A stretch of DNA of 64,000 nt from JAMXLO01 sp963791495 (GTDB taxonomy: Bacteria; Pseudomonadota; Alphaproteobacteria; Acetobacterales; Acetobacteraceae): the NCBI GenBank assembly GCA_963791495.1, contig CAWBST010000017.1:186001-250000 (forward strand), given 5' to 3'. A model generated the notes under the pieces. The model was given only the letters and a program-made list of their open reading frames with translations, was not told where the DNA came from and searched no databases. Positions 35,137 to 44,891 of this stretch are shown here, piece by piece. Numbering within the stretch: position 1 is the stretch's first letter; every line of letters starts with the position of its first letter. Made by a program: the position numbers and the translations under genes.

Positions 35137-36006
35137 GCCGTCGCCTTCAGGTACCAGTCCATGATCTCCCGCCCCTGCCAGAACAGCGTCCCCGGCTTAC
35201 CCGCCATGTGGCCCAACGCCTGCTCGAACCAGCGCGATGCGATGCGGCACTCCGCTGATATAGGGATGCACAGCGAGGCCCATCACCTTCGCGCCTTGCG
35301 TCTCCGCTTCGGCGTACAGCCGGTCGAATTGCGCGACTGTGCGATCGAACAGCTCGCGCGCTGTGTGGTGCTGGATCATCATCATCGGAATGTCGTTGAG
35401 CTCGACGCTGTACGGCATGGTCAGCAGCGGCCCATGCGACGTGCGCAGCGTGCACGGCAGATCGTCCACCACCCAATCAGCGCAATACCGGATGCCGGCT
35501 TCCGCGAGCAGGTCCGGCGTCTCCAGCGTCTCCGTGAGGCCAGGCGCAAGCCAACCGACGATGTCGTGACCTGCCGCCTGGCGCAGCGCGCTAATCGCAT
35601 CGCGGATCATCGCGCGCTGGTCCTCGACCAGATGAGTCGCGATCTGGCGAAAGCCGTGACCCATGAACTCCCAGCCGGAGTCGCGCGCTGCCTGCGTGAC
35701 GCGCGGATAGGCCGCAGGAACGGTACCGTTGATCGTCATCGATGGCGCGATGCCATGCGCATCCAGCGCCGCCTTCAACCTCCAGAACCCGACGCGCATG
35801 CCGTATTCATGCCAGGCCCAGTTGGGCAGATCTGGAATCACCGACGCACCCTGCGGCGCGCTCAGGACCTGGCGTGGCATGGCGCGCGCGATGTCCCAGT
35901 TCTCCACGTTCACCACGATGAACACGGCAACGCGCTTGCCGTCCGGCAGCGCCAATGGCGGCCGGTCAATGCTCGCCTGATAGTCGAGACGCCGTTCCGG
36001 ATTCAT
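35133..36006 (-). pseudogene. Polysaccharide deacetylase-family protein with a late frameshift
   Basis: The protein should be about 290 residues. From ATG 36006 the frame gives VFIVVNVENWDI, MTINGTVPAAYP, WEFMGHGFRQIATHL and VGWLAPGLTETLETPDLL, typical of NodB-like deacetylases of the allantoinase (PuuE) type. Near 35235-35238, just after VHPYISGVPHRI, the frame slips; in the shifted frame it reads RWFEQALGHMAGK, FWQGREIMDWYLKATA and stops at 35133, overlapping the hydrolase start. Removing one base restores the normal end. Without that, 24 C-terminal residues are lost. The start overlaps the dehydrogenase stop (ATGA). Confidence 0.85.
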
Positions 36007-36887
36007 GGCAGCTCGATCCCCGTCAGTGCCTGCCACACGCGGATCACGAAAGCGTCGTCCTTTGTGCCTTCGCCATGTGCGGCGGCGGCAAGGAACAGCT
36101 GATGCGCCGCAGCCGCCATCGGCAGCGGGAAGGTCAGCGAACGCGCCTGATCCAGCACGATGCCGAGGTCCTTGACGAAGATGTTCACCGCGGACAGCGG
36201 CGTGTCGTCGCCATCGAGAATGTGCGGCACGCGGTTCTGCCACATCCAGGAACTGCCGGCCGACGACGAGATGACCTCGAACAAAGTGCGCGGATCGGCG
36301 CCGGCGCGGATGCCGAGAGCCATGGCCTCGGCTGCTGTCGCGATGTGCACGCCGGCGAGCAACTGGTTCACCATCTTCACCGTGCTGCCGACGCCGGCCT
36401 TGTCGCCCAGCCGCCATACCTTGGAGGATATGGCATCCAGCACCGGCTGCGCCTTGGCGAACGCAGCGTCGGAACCGGAAGCCATCACTGTCATCGTTCC
36501 GGCATGTGCGCCGGCACGACCGCCAGACACCGGCGCATCCAGCATCAGAAAACCCGCCGCGGTTATCTTTGCTTCCAATCCCCGCGCCGCCTCCGGAGCA
36601 ATCGTGGCGCAGCACAGGATCACCGCACCCTTCGCCAGCCTCGCCAGACAGCCATCCGCGCCGAACAGCACGTCATGGGTCTGCGCCGCGTTCACCACGA
36701 ACACCACGACGGCCTCGGTCTCAGCCGGCAGATCTGAGGCGGTGGCGATCGCCGCGCCACCCGACGCGGACAATTCCGCTCGTGCTGCCCCGCGCACGTC
36801 GCAGCCGGTCACCTGATGTCCCTTGTGCACCAGGTTCATTGCCGCGCCCATTCCCATGGTGCCCAGCCCAATGACCGCGACCTTCAT
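36003..36887 (-). CDS. NAD(P)-dependent beta-hydroxyacid dehydrogenase (LtnD-like)
   Basis: A 294-residue member of the 3-hydroxyisobutyrate dehydrogenase family. KVAVIGLGTMGMGAAMNLVHKGH binds NAD; DAPVSGGRAGAHAG binds substrate; GSTVKMVNQLLAGVHIA contains the catalytic lysine. The pattern is closest to L-threonate/tartronate-type dehydrogenases. ATG 36887 has a GGGAGGTGA site; a longer frame is unsupported. Overlaps the deacetylase start and lies 4 bases after the proline iminopeptidase stop, so co-transcribed. Confidence 0.88.
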   Translation of the reverse strand: MKVAVIGLGTMGMGAAMNLVHKGHQVTGCDVRGAARAELSASGGAAIATASDLPAETEAVVVFVVNAAQTHDVLFGADGCLARLAKGAVILCCATIAPEAARGLEAKITAAGFLMLDAPVSGGRAGAHAGTMTVMASGSDAAFAKAQPVLDAISSKVWRLGDKAGVGSTVKMVNQLLAGVHIATAAEAMALGIRAGADPRTLFEVISSSAGSSWMWQNRVPHILDGDDTPLSAVNIFVKDLGIVLDQARSLTFPLPMAAAAHQLFLAAAAHGEGTKDDAFVIRVWQALTGIELP

Positions 36888-36891
36888 GCTT

Positions 36892-37842
36892 TCACCTCCC
36901 TTGCCGGAAGCGTTCGACAGCGGCGACGAGGGCGCGGCGAATACCCGGCTCGAGTGCCGAATGCCCGGCATCCGGCACAATGGACAGCCGCGCCGCCGGC
37001 CACGCCGCCGCCAACTCGAATGCGGTGCGCGGCGGACAGATCATGTCGTAGCGGCCTTGCACGATTTCGGCGGGAACGTGGCCGATCCGATGCATGTTGC
37101 CGAGCAGGCCCTCGCCCGGCAGGAACAGGTTGTGCGCAAAATAGTGCGCCTCGATGCGCGCAAGGCCGAGTGCCGTGCGGTCCTGCGCGAATGAACTGAC
37201 CGTCTCAGGGCTCGGCAGCAGCGTGCTGCAGGAGCCTTCGTAGATCGACCATGCACGTGCCGCCGGCAGATGCACGGACGGATCGGGATCGGTCAGCCGG
37301 CGCAGATAGCCGGCAAGGATGTCGCCCCGCTCCGCCTCCGGCAGGAAGCCAGCAAAACCGGCATGCGCATCGGGAAATATCGCTGCGAGGCCGTGCAGGA
37401 ACCAGTCGACCTCAGCCGGGCGACCCAGGAATACACCGCGCAGGACGCAGCCAATCACCCGCTGCGGATACGCCTGGGCATAGGCCAACGCCAGCGTGGA
37501 GCCCCAGGAACCACCGAACAGCAACCACCGTTCCAGGCCGAGGTGCCGCCGCAGAGTCTCGATGTCCGACACCAGGTCCTGCGTGGTGTTGTTCTCCAGG
37601 CTGCCAAGCGGGCGCGAGCGGCCGGCGCCACGCTGGTCGAAAATCACCGCGCGCCAGAACTCCGGATCAAAGAAGCGGCGATGCACCGCACCGGCGCCGG
37701 CCCCCGGACCGCCATGCAGGAACAGCACTGGGCGGCCCCGCGGGTTCCCCACCTGCTCCCAGTACATGACATGGTTGGCCGAGAGCGGCAGATAGCCGGT
37801 CTCGAACGGGCCGATCTCGGGGAACAGGTCGCCGCGTGGCAT
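36892..37842 (-). CDS. pip: Proline iminopeptidase
   Basis: A 316-residue alpha/beta hydrolase (S33) that removes N-terminal proline. HGGPGAGAG is the oxyanion region, FDQRGAGRSRP is diagnostic, GGSWGSTLALAYAQ holds the nucleophile Ser, GRYDMICPP the Asp and DAGHSALE the His. Length fits the family. ATG 37842 gives the standard start (MPRGDLFPEIGPFETGYL). First gene of the minus-strand run ending at 34324. Confidence 0.92.
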   Translation of the reverse strand: MPRGDLFPEIGPFETGYLPLSANHVMYWEQVGNPRGRPVLFLHGGPGAGAGAVHRRFFDPEFWRAVIFDQRGAGRSRPLGSLENNTTQDLVSDIETLRRHLGLERWLLFGGSWGSTLALAYAQAYPQRVIGCVLRGVFLGRPAEVDWFLHGLAAIFPDAHAGFAGFLPEAERGDILAGYLRRLTDPDPSVHLPAARAWSIYEGSCSTLLPSPETVSSFAQDRTALGLARIEAHYFAHNLFLPGEGLLGNMHRIGHVPAEIVQGRYDMICPPRTAFELAAAWPAARLSIVPDAGHSALEPGIRRALVAAVERFRQGR

Positions 37843-37891
37843 GGTGCCGGATGGTATAGGCAGCGCACGCCGGGCGGAACAGGGTCGTGAC

Positions 37892-38265
37892 ATGCAGAGA
37901 CTGTGGATGGCGCTGGGTGCGCTGGCCGGACTGACCGCGGTGGCGATGGCCGCGCTCGCGCGCGCATGGCCTTGAGTGATCTGGACCCGTCGTCGCTGAC
38001 AATGATCCGGAGCGCAATCGAGATGCAGGGCTGGCACGCGCTGGCGCTGCTCGCCTGCGGGCTATGGGTGCCGAGAGGCGGACGACTAACGGACTGGGCC
38101 GGTGCGGCGTTCGCCGCTGGAATCGTGCTGTTCTGCGGATCAGTTTATGTGCTGGGGCTGGCCGGCATGCATCTTGGCATTATAGTGCCGATAGGTGGAT
38201 CACTGCTGATGGTCGGCTGGCTGCTCTTCGGACTGTCGGCGCTGGTCACGACACGCAGGACTTAG
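37892..38265 (+). pseudogene. DUF423 membrane protein with a frameshift
   Basis: DUF423 proteins are about 120-residue inner-membrane proteins with four helices. ATG 37892 opens MQRLWMALGALAGLTAVAMAAL, the expected first helix. The frame then ends, while the frame one base off continues SDLDPSSLTMIRSAIEMQGWHALALLACGLWVPRGG, FCGSVYVLGLAG and IIVPIGGSLLMVGWLLFGLSAL to the stop at 38265. The break is between about 37950 and 37966, in the alternating GC run GCGCTCGCGCGCGC. One missing base explains it. Alternatively a shorter protein starts at ATG 37966. Confidence 0.75.
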
Positions 38266-38266
38266 C

Positions 38267-41200
38267 CTATCCGACATGGACCGGCTGCCCGACGCGGCTG
38301 CGCGTGTGATGGTCCTCAGCGATCAGCATATAGACGGCCGGCACAACGAACAGGGTGAACAGCGTGCCGATCGCCAGCCCGGTGGCAATCACCAGTCCCA
38401 TGTTGAAGCGCGATACCGCACCCGCACCTGTCGCGACGATCAGCGGAACAACGCCCAACACCATCGCAGCGGTGGTCATCAGGATCGGCCGCAACCGGAT
38501 GCCGGCGGCCATCTCGATCGCCTCCCGCCGCGAATGTCCCTCCTTCTGCAGGTTATTGGCGAACTCCACGATCAGGATGCCGTGCTTGCTGATCAGCCCC
38601 ATCAGCGTGACCAGGCCGACCTCAGTATAGATGTTCAGGCTCGCCCCGCCGAGACCAAGCCCGACGAAAAAGAGGGCGCCGGCAATGGACATCGGGACCG
38701 ACACCAGGATGATGAACGGGTCGCGGAAGCTCTCGAACAACGCGGCAAGCGACAGATAGATGATGATGAGCGCGAACCCGAAGGTCAGCACAAACCCGCC
38801 CGACTCCTGCACATATTGTCGCGACAATCCGCCATAATCGACCGAATAGCCGGGCGGCAGTTCGCGTACCGCCAGATCCTGCAGATACTTGACCGCGGTG
38901 CCCAGCGCCACTCCAGGCGCCGGCACACCCTGGATCATCGCATCGTTGATCTGCTGGAAGTGATTGAGCGACTCCGGCACTGTGTGAGTGGTGATCCGGG
39001 CAACGGTGGACAGTGGCACGGAAGCCCCGCTTGCCGTGCGAACATAGTAGTTGAGCAACTGGTCAGCGTTGAGGCGATAACGCTGCTGCACCTGCGGGAT
39101 CACCTTATAGGAACGTCCGTCGAGGCCGAAATAGTTCACGTAGCCACCCCCCAGCATGGCACTCAAAGCGCTGCCGACGTCGCTCATCTTGAGGCCGAGC
39201 ATCGCGGTCTTGCTGCGATCGATCTCCACCACGGTCTGCGGCTTGTCGATGCGCAGATCGGTGTTGAGAAACATGAACAGTCCACTGGAGAGTGCGTCAT
39301 GCAGGAACTTCTGCGCCACGTCGTTCAGGCGTGAGAAGGGATCCGTGGTGCCGATGATGAACTGGATCGGCAACCCCTGACTGCCGGGCAGAGGCGGCGG
39401 CTGGAATGCCACGACCTGTGCCCCGGCAATCTTGGCCATGTTCTGCTGCACCAGCGGCTGCAATGTTGCCGTCGTGCGCGTGCGCTGGTCCCAGGGCTTC
39501 AGCACCATGCCAGCAATGTTCTGGCCAGGCATGTCGAGCTGAAAGACGTGATCAGTCTCAGGGTAGCTGGCAAAATCCTGGTAGATCTGCTGATCGTAGA
39601 GCTGGCGCTGCTGCAGAGTGGAATCAGCGGCGGTGGTTGCCGACGTGATGATGACGCCCTGATCCTCCTGCGGCGCCAGTTCGCTCGTCGCGCTGTTGTA
39701 GAGGAAATAGATGCTGCCGAGAACGATCAGCGCGAATACCGTGGTCACCGGCAGGTAGCGCAGGCTGCCGTGCAGCCAGCGTTCGTAGCGGCGGTGGATC
39801 GCATTGAACCGCCGATCGATGAAGGCGATCAAGTGGGCTTCCCAGCGGGGAACCTCCGTGCTGGAACGTAAAAGGCGCGATGTCATCATCGGCGACAGAG
39901 TCAACGCGACAATGGCCGAGACGGTAACGGCGCCAACCAGAGTGAAGGCGAACTCGGTGAACAGCGCGCCGGTCAGGCCACCCTGAAAGCCGATCGGTAC
40001 GTAGACCGCGACCAGCACGACCGTCATGGCGATGATCGGCCCCGCGAGTTCGTGCGCCGCCTGGATCGCCGCCGGAACCGGCTTCATGCCATCCTCAAGA
40101 TGTCGATTGACGTTCTCGACCACGATGATCGCGTCATCCACCACCAGGCCGATCGCCAGCACCAGCGCAAGCAGCGTCAGCAGGTTGATCGAGAAGCCGC
40201 ACAGCAGCATGATGGTGAAGGTGCCGATCAACGATAGCGGGATCGCGACCACAGGGATTAGCACCGAGCGTGGGGAACCAAGGAACGCGAACACGACAAA
40301 CGTGACGATCAGCACCGCCATGACAAGTGTGCGCACCACCTCGTGGATCGCACTGCTGACAAAATCGGTAAAGTCGTAGACAATCTGTCCGTTCAGGCCC
40401 TGCGGCAGTTGCGATTGGATGCCGGGGAAGATGGCGCGCACCCCATTGATCACATCCAGCAGATTTGCCGCGGGCGCGACCTGAATGCCGAGATAGACGG
40501 CGCGCTGCCCGTCAAAGCCGACCTCTGTTTCGTAGTCGTCAAAGCCGAGCGTGACGTTGGCGACATCCTTCAGCCGGACGATTGCGCCACCGGACTGCTT
40601 CAGCACCAGATTGCGGAAGTCGTCGAGCGAATGCAGATCGGTGGATGCGGTAAGGTCGACCTGCACCATCTGGCCCTTGGTGCTGCCGAGCCCCGAGATG
40701 TAGTTGTTCGCGGCGAGCGCTTGCGAAACATCGGCGGCGGTCAGGCCGTAGGCGGCCAACTTGTCCGGATCGAGCCAGGCTCGCAGGGCGAAATATTTGC
40801 CCCCGAGGATCTCCGCCGTCTGCACGCCTGGCACTGCTTGCAGCTTTGGCTGCACTACGCGCACCATGTAGTCTGTGATCTGATTCGGTGCCAGGACCTT
40901 GCTGTTGAAGCCGATATACATGGCGTCGATGGTCTGCCCGACTCTGACCGTCAGCGTTGGCTGCTGCGTCCCACTGGGAAGCTGGCTCAGTACCGAACTG
41001 ATCTTGGTGTTGATCTCGGTTAGCGCCTTGTCGGCGTCGTAGTTCAACCGAAGATAGACCGTGATCGTGCTGACGCCCGACGTACTGGTCGAGCTCATGT
41101 AATCGATCCCGTTGGCCTGGGCGATGGCATTCTCGAGCGGCGTGGTGATGAAGCCGGCGACGATGTCCGGGTCCGCGCCATAGTAGACCGTATTGATCGT

Positions 41201-41335
41201 GACCATAGCGTTCTGTGTCTGCGGATACTGCAGCACCTGCAACGTCTCCAGCGCGCGGAGACCGAGTACCAGAATCAGCAAACTGACCACGGACGCCAGC
41301 ACAGGCCGGCGGATAAAGATGTCGGTGAGCTTCAT
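38267..41335 (-). CDS. RND efflux permease (HAE1 type)
   Basis: A 1022-residue proton-driven inner-membrane pump subunit of the AcrB/MexF group, in which twelve membrane helices and two large periplasmic loops are expected. The proton-relay residues are visible: the Asp pair in GLVVDDAIIVVENV (helix 4) and the Lys in ISKHGILIVEF (helix 10). FIRRPVLASVVSLLILVLG is the standard first helix. Starts ATG 41335, 11 bases after the MFP stop. Last gene of the TetR-OMF-MFP-RND operon. Substrate unknown, probably drugs or metabolites. Confidence 0.95.
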   Translation of the reverse strand: MKLTDIFIRRPVLASVVSLLILVLGLRALETLQVLQYPQTQNAMVTINTVYYGADPDIVAGFITTPLENAIAQANGIDYMSSTSTSGVSTITVYLRLNYDADKALTEINTKISSVLSQLPSGTQQPTLTVRVGQTIDAMYIGFNSKVLAPNQITDYMVRVVQPKLQAVPGVQTAEILGGKYFALRAWLDPDKLAAYGLTAADVSQALAANNYISGLGSTKGQMVQVDLTASTDLHSLDDFRNLVLKQSGGAIVRLKDVANVTLGFDDYETEVGFDGQRAVYLGIQVAPAANLLDVINGVRAIFPGIQSQLPQGLNGQIVYDFTDFVSSAIHEVVRTLVMAVLIVTFVVFAFLGSPRSVLIPVVAIPLSLIGTFTIMLLCGFSINLLTLLALVLAIGLVVDDAIIVVENVNRHLEDGMKPVPAAIQAAHELAGPIIAMTVVLVAVYVPIGFQGGLTGALFTEFAFTLVGAVTVSAIVALTLSPMMTSRLLRSSTEVPRWEAHLIAFIDRRFNAIHRRYERWLHGSLRYLPVTTVFALIVLGSIYFLYNSATSELAPQEDQGVIITSATTAADSTLQQRQLYDQQIYQDFASYPETDHVFQLDMPGQNIAGMVLKPWDQRTRTTATLQPLVQQNMAKIAGAQVVAFQPPPLPGSQGLPIQFIIGTTDPFSRLNDVAQKFLHDALSSGLFMFLNTDLRIDKPQTVVEIDRSKTAMLGLKMSDVGSALSAMLGGGYVNYFGLDGRSYKVIPQVQQRYRLNADQLLNYYVRTASGASVPLSTVARITTHTVPESLNHFQQINDAMIQGVPAPGVALGTAVKYLQDLAVRELPPGYSVDYGGLSRQYVQESGGFVLTFGFALIIIYLSLAALFESFRDPFIILVSVPMSIAGALFFVGLGLGGASLNIYTEVGLVTLMGLISKHGILIVEFANNLQKEGHSRREAIEMAAGIRLRPILMTTAAMVLGVVPLIVATGAGAVSRFNMGLVIATGLAIGTLFTLFVVPAVYMLIAEDHHTRSRVGQPVHVG

Positions 41336-41346
41336 GGTATCACTCG

Positions 41347-42459
41347 TCAGTGGTCGGCTGGTGTCGGCGCGGCGTCGGACGTGGGCTGCACCTTGTTGTC
41401 GATCATCACCGGTGAGCCATTCCGTAGCTTCATCTGACCGGCGGTAACAACGACATCGCCCTCCTTCACGCCGCTCAGCACGGCGACCTGATCGCCGCGC
41501 TTTGCACCGGTCGTGACGAAGGTCTGCTGCGCTGATCGAGCCGAGCCCTCCTGCTCGACGAGAAAGACCGTACTGCCATACGGGTTGTAGGCGATCGCTG
41601 TCTGCGGCAGCGTGATGTGACGTTGCGGTGAGCCGATGTCGATATCGACCGTTGCATACATCCCCGGCAGAAGCCTGCGATTTGCATTGCCGAGCGTTGC
41701 ACGCACCTGCACGTTTCGTGAACTGGTGTCCACCTGAGGATTGATTGCCGTGATCTTCCCGGCGAAGTGCTGGTCGGGATAGGTGTCGACCTTGGCCGAG
41801 ATGGCCTGGCCAATCTTGACCTGATCCAGCGCCTGCTGCGGCAGGAAGAAGTCGGCATAGATAGGATCCAACGCCTGCAGTGTCACGACTGTGGTACCCG
41901 CATTCAGGTACTGCCCGACATCGACCGCGCGAATACCCAGATGTCCGGCGAATGGCGCGCGCAGCACCTTCTTATCCAGCATCGCCTTCTGCTGTTCGAC
42001 CTGGGCGCGCGCGTTCTTGAGGTTGAACGTGTCGGAATCCACCGTCGCCTGACTGATGGCCTGCGCCTTCCATTGCTTCACATCGCGGTCGTAGGTGACC
42101 TGCGCAAGATCGGCGGTCGCCTGGAGCGCCTGCAACTTCGCTTCATCGTCGTCGGAACGCAGACGCAGCAGCACGGCGCCGGCGGCGACGTCATCGCCCG
42201 AGTTGAAGTCGATCTGATCCACGATACCGGACACCTCAAGCGACAAATCCGCGCCGTTCACCGCCCGGAGACTGCCGACCGCTTCGACCTGCGGCTGCCA
42301 GTCCTGCAATCCCGCCGTCACCGTTGAGACAGTCTGCGGCGGGTTCGCCAGCGAAGCCATCACCTGCCCTATGATGTGTGCCTTGAAGTTCTGGAAGGCG
42401 ACGAATCCGCCGAGCACGACGCCTACGGCAATCAACATGATGATCATGCGCTTGATCAT
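41347..42459 (-). CDS. RND efflux membrane fusion protein
   Basis: A 370-residue periplasmic adaptor. It has an N-terminal anchor helix (MIIMLIAVGVVLGGFVAFQNF), split lipoyl-like halves (LRAVNGADLSLEVSGIVDQI and APFAGHLGIRAVDVGQYL), a helical hairpin between them (LQALQATADLAQVTYDRDVKQWKAQAI) and a beta-barrel/membrane-proximal end. It links the permease to the outer-membrane channel. Between the OMF and RND genes with spacers of 15 and 11 bases. Confidence 0.93.
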   Translation of the reverse strand: MIKRMIIMLIAVGVVLGGFVAFQNFKAHIIGQVMASLANPPQTVSTVTAGLQDWQPQVEAVGSLRAVNGADLSLEVSGIVDQIDFNSGDDVAAGAVLLRLRSDDDEAKLQALQATADLAQVTYDRDVKQWKAQAISQATVDSDTFNLKNARAQVEQQKAMLDKKVLRAPFAGHLGIRAVDVGQYLNAGTTVVTLQALDPIYADFFLPQQALDQVKIGQAISAKVDTYPDQHFAGKITAINPQVDTSSRNVQVRATLGNANRRLLPGMYATVDIDIGSPQRHITLPQTAIAYNPYGSTVFLVEQEGSARSAQQTFVTTGAKRGDQVAVLSGVKEGDVVVTAGQMKLRNGSPVMIDNKVQPTSDAAPTPADH

Positions 42460-42474
42460 GCTCGTCAGTCTCCG

Positions 42475-43968
42475 TCAGGGACGTTTCACGTTGGCGGCGA
42501 CTTGCGTGACATCGGTGCGATGCCACCAGCCGCCGCCGAGCGCCTGAAACAATGCCGCTGTATCGGCATAGCGATTTGCCTCAGCCTGTACGCGATCAAT
42601 GCGTGCCTGCTGCCATGTTCTCTGCGCGTTCAGCAGTGTGAGATAATCGATTGCGCCGAGTTGATACTGACGCCGTGCAAGATCAAGGCTTGCGAATGCC
42701 GCACGTTCGGCGGACGCCTGCGCCACCAGCGCGTCGGCATCCGATTGCAGGGCCCGCAGTGCGTCGGCGACGTTCTGACAAGCCTTGATGACGGTGCCGC
42801 GATATTGTGCCGCGGTCTGCTCGAAGGCGGCGACAGCCGCGCGCTTCCTGTGCAGCAGCGTGCCTGCATCGAACAACGTCTGCGTGATACCGCCCGCGAT
42901 GCTCCACACACCGGTGCCGGGGGCGAACATGTTGGTGAACCCGGTGGCCGCGGTCCCAAGCGCAGCCGTGATCGTGAACTGCGGCAGTTGGTTGGCGGTT
43001 GCCACGCCGATCTCGGCGGACGCCGCGTGGAGCTGCGCCTCCGCCGCGCGCACGTCCGGCCTCTGATCCACGAGCCGCGACGGAACGCTGATCGGCAAAT
43101 CCCGTGGCAAGTGCATGCTGTCGAGATTGAATGTCTCGCTGGTTTCGTGGCTGGGCAGCTGGCCGGCGAGCGCGGTGAGCTGGTTGCGCGTCTGGGCCAA
43201 CTGCTTCTGCAACGGCGGCAGGGTCGCGCGGCTCTGCGCAAGTTGCGCTTCCTGGCTCAGCACGTCGGCCTGCGATGCGCCACCCAGGGCGAAGCGCTGC
43301 CGCACGAGGTTCAGTTCCTGGCCCTGGTCCTTGATGATGTCCTGAGTCGCGGCAATCTGGCCGCGTAGCGACGCCTCTTGCACAGCGGCAACAACCACGT
43401 TCGAGGTCAGCGTCAGATACGTCGCCTCGAGCTGGAACCGCTGAAACTCCGCCTGCGCCTCGAGCAACTCGATCTGGCGGCGTGTGCCACCGAACACATC
43501 GGGCACGTAGGAGATATTCAGTGTCGGCGTGACGAGTCCGAACGTCTCATGGACGTTCGGCTGGCCAAAGGTGGCGCCGGACAACCGCTGCTTCTGCGCC
43601 TGGAGACCCAGGCTGGCCTCTGGAAACAAGGCACCTTCGCCGGCGTAGACATTCTCCCGGGCCTGTTGCAGTGCAGCTTGCGCGGCATCGATATCGGGAT
43701 TGGCATGCAGTGACTGCTCGATCAGGCGATTGAGCGGCTCGGAGCGGAACAGGGTCCACCACTCACCGGGAATATCGCGCTCGGGCACGAAATGCTGCGC
43801 CTCGCCGCCGCGCGTGTTGATCGCCGCGGTCTGCGTGGCCAGCGGTTCCCGCGTATAGCCGGTGTCTGCCGGCGCCGGCGGGCGGTGAAAATCGGGACCG
43901 ACGGCGCAGCCGGTTATGGCGACCGCAATCGTCACTGCACCCAGGCTCGTTGTTCGACTCACGATCAT
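42475..43968 (-). CDS. Outer-membrane efflux lipoprotein (NodT/OprM family)
   Basis: A 497-residue outer-membrane channel subunit. The lipobox is VAITGCAVGPDF, with lipidation at about residue 20. Typical segments are GEWWTLFRSEPLNRLIEQSL, DIDAAQAALQQARENV, RLVDQRPDVRAAEAQLHAASAEIGVA and YLTLLNAQRTWQQARI, arranged as two homologous halves. ATG 43968 overlaps the TetR stop (ATGA), which fixes the start and shows operonic coupling to the regulator. Confidence 0.94.
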   Translation of the reverse strand: MIVSRTTSLGAVTIAVAITGCAVGPDFHRPPAPADTGYTREPLATQTAAINTRGGEAQHFVPERDIPGEWWTLFRSEPLNRLIEQSLHANPDIDAAQAALQQARENVYAGEGALFPEASLGLQAQKQRLSGATFGQPNVHETFGLVTPTLNISYVPDVFGGTRRQIELLEAQAEFQRFQLEATYLTLTSNVVVAAVQEASLRGQIAATQDIIKDQGQELNLVRQRFALGGASQADVLSQEAQLAQSRATLPPLQKQLAQTRNQLTALAGQLPSHETSETFNLDSMHLPRDLPISVPSRLVDQRPDVRAAEAQLHAASAEIGVATANQLPQFTITAALGTAATGFTNMFAPGTGVWSIAGGITQTLFDAGTLLHRKRAAVAAFEQTAAQYRGTVIKACQNVADALRALQSDADALVAQASAERAAFASLDLARRQYQLGAIDYLTLLNAQRTWQQARIDRVQAEANRYADTAALFQALGGGWWHRTDVTQVAANVKRP

Positions 43969-44655
43969 CTGCTCCGTGTGCCGCGGAATATCGCCTGTAC
44001 CTGCTGCCGGACGACCGATTGGGCCAACCGGATGCGGGCCTCGCCGATGGTGTCCCAGCGAAGGACACGGCTCGTACCCCAACCGCAGAAGATCTTGGCC
44101 TGACCGATTATTGTCATCGCGTGCAGCAGCACCTGCTCGTGGTCCGGCGGACGATCGATCAGGCGGCCGACGATGGCGCAGCACGGGGCGCAGACATGGC
44201 GAACCATATCGTCCTGCAGGGCATCGACCGCCGCGTTCGGCTCCACCTCCATGCGCGCGAAGAATCTCTGCCGGCTCTCGCGGTTGGGCACGCTGTCGTC
44301 GAGGATCAGCGCGATCACGATATCGAGCATGTCGCAGAGCAGTCCGATGAGCCGCCGGCGTGAAGGTTGACCGGCTGCCAGCTCCGCGCGTATGCGCTCC
44401 GCCACCGGCGCGACACCCGCCTGCATCTGCTGGCTGAACTGCTCGACGACGGCGCGGTAGAGGCCTTCCTTGCTACCGAAGTAGTACCTGGATTGCGGGG
44501 AGGTTCACACCCGCGCGCTCGGCGATCGTGCGCGTGCTTGCGCCTTCGAAGCCGCTTGCGGCGAACAGCTCGAGCGCTGCTTCCAGGATACGGCCACGCG
44601 TGTCTTCGCCGCGCTGATGATATCCGGGGCGGAAACGGCTGATGGAAGCGGACAC
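43965..44655 (-). pseudogene. TetR-family regulator of the efflux operon, frameshifted
   Basis: About 229 residues when restored. The N-terminal part from GTG 44655 has the TetR helix-turn-helix (RILEAALELFAASGFEGASTRTIAERAGVNLPAIQ). The frame then meets a TAG because of one extra base at about 44487-44488. In the other frame YYFGSKEGLYRAVVEQFSQQ, the standard continuation, follows, and the ligand domain runs to the TGA overlapping the OMF start. The C-terminal part (HEQVLLHAMTIIGQAKIF) resembles CerR-type ligand domains. If the frameshift is real, the pump would be derepressed. Confidence 0.85.
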
Positions 44656-44693
44656 ACCTGAACTCGTTCTGAAGGAGCGGCGTGCTAGATCGG

Positions 44694-44718
44694 TCGATCG
44701 CCAAAGTCAATCGATCGA
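44694..44718. promoter_or_regulatory. Candidate TetR operator upstream of the efflux operon
   Basis: TCGATCG, 11 bases, CGATCGA: a perfect 7-bp inverted repeat 39-63 bases upstream of the tetR GTG. The spacing suits a TetR-type dimer, and the position suits autorepression of the tetR-OMF-MFP-RND operon. A third GATCG lies just beyond the right arm's edge. Confidence 0.55.
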
Positions 44719-44891
44719 TATACTTCGCTCACCAGCACGTGATTTGGAGACGCGACGGGGCCGCAGTGCGAAGCCAATGACCGGCTTTACGATATCGAGC
44801 GCGTGGCGCACGCTTGACGCTACGCCCGTGGACTGGGCGCAGGCTGAGAAACTCGCCGGATAAGAATTCCAACGCACGCGGAGGGAAAGTT

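Noticed and set aside
34453..36102. Long plus-strand frame (549 codons) opposite the hydrolase and deacetylase genes
   Set aside because: Antisense shadow; composition typical of GC-rich opposite-strand frames, no ribosome site.
37903..38265. DUF423 starting at an upstream codon in the second frame
   Set aside because: The residues before SDLDP in that frame (GAGCAGRTDRGGDGRA) are not membrane-like, whereas the first frame from 37892 gives the expected helix; a frameshift explains the data better.
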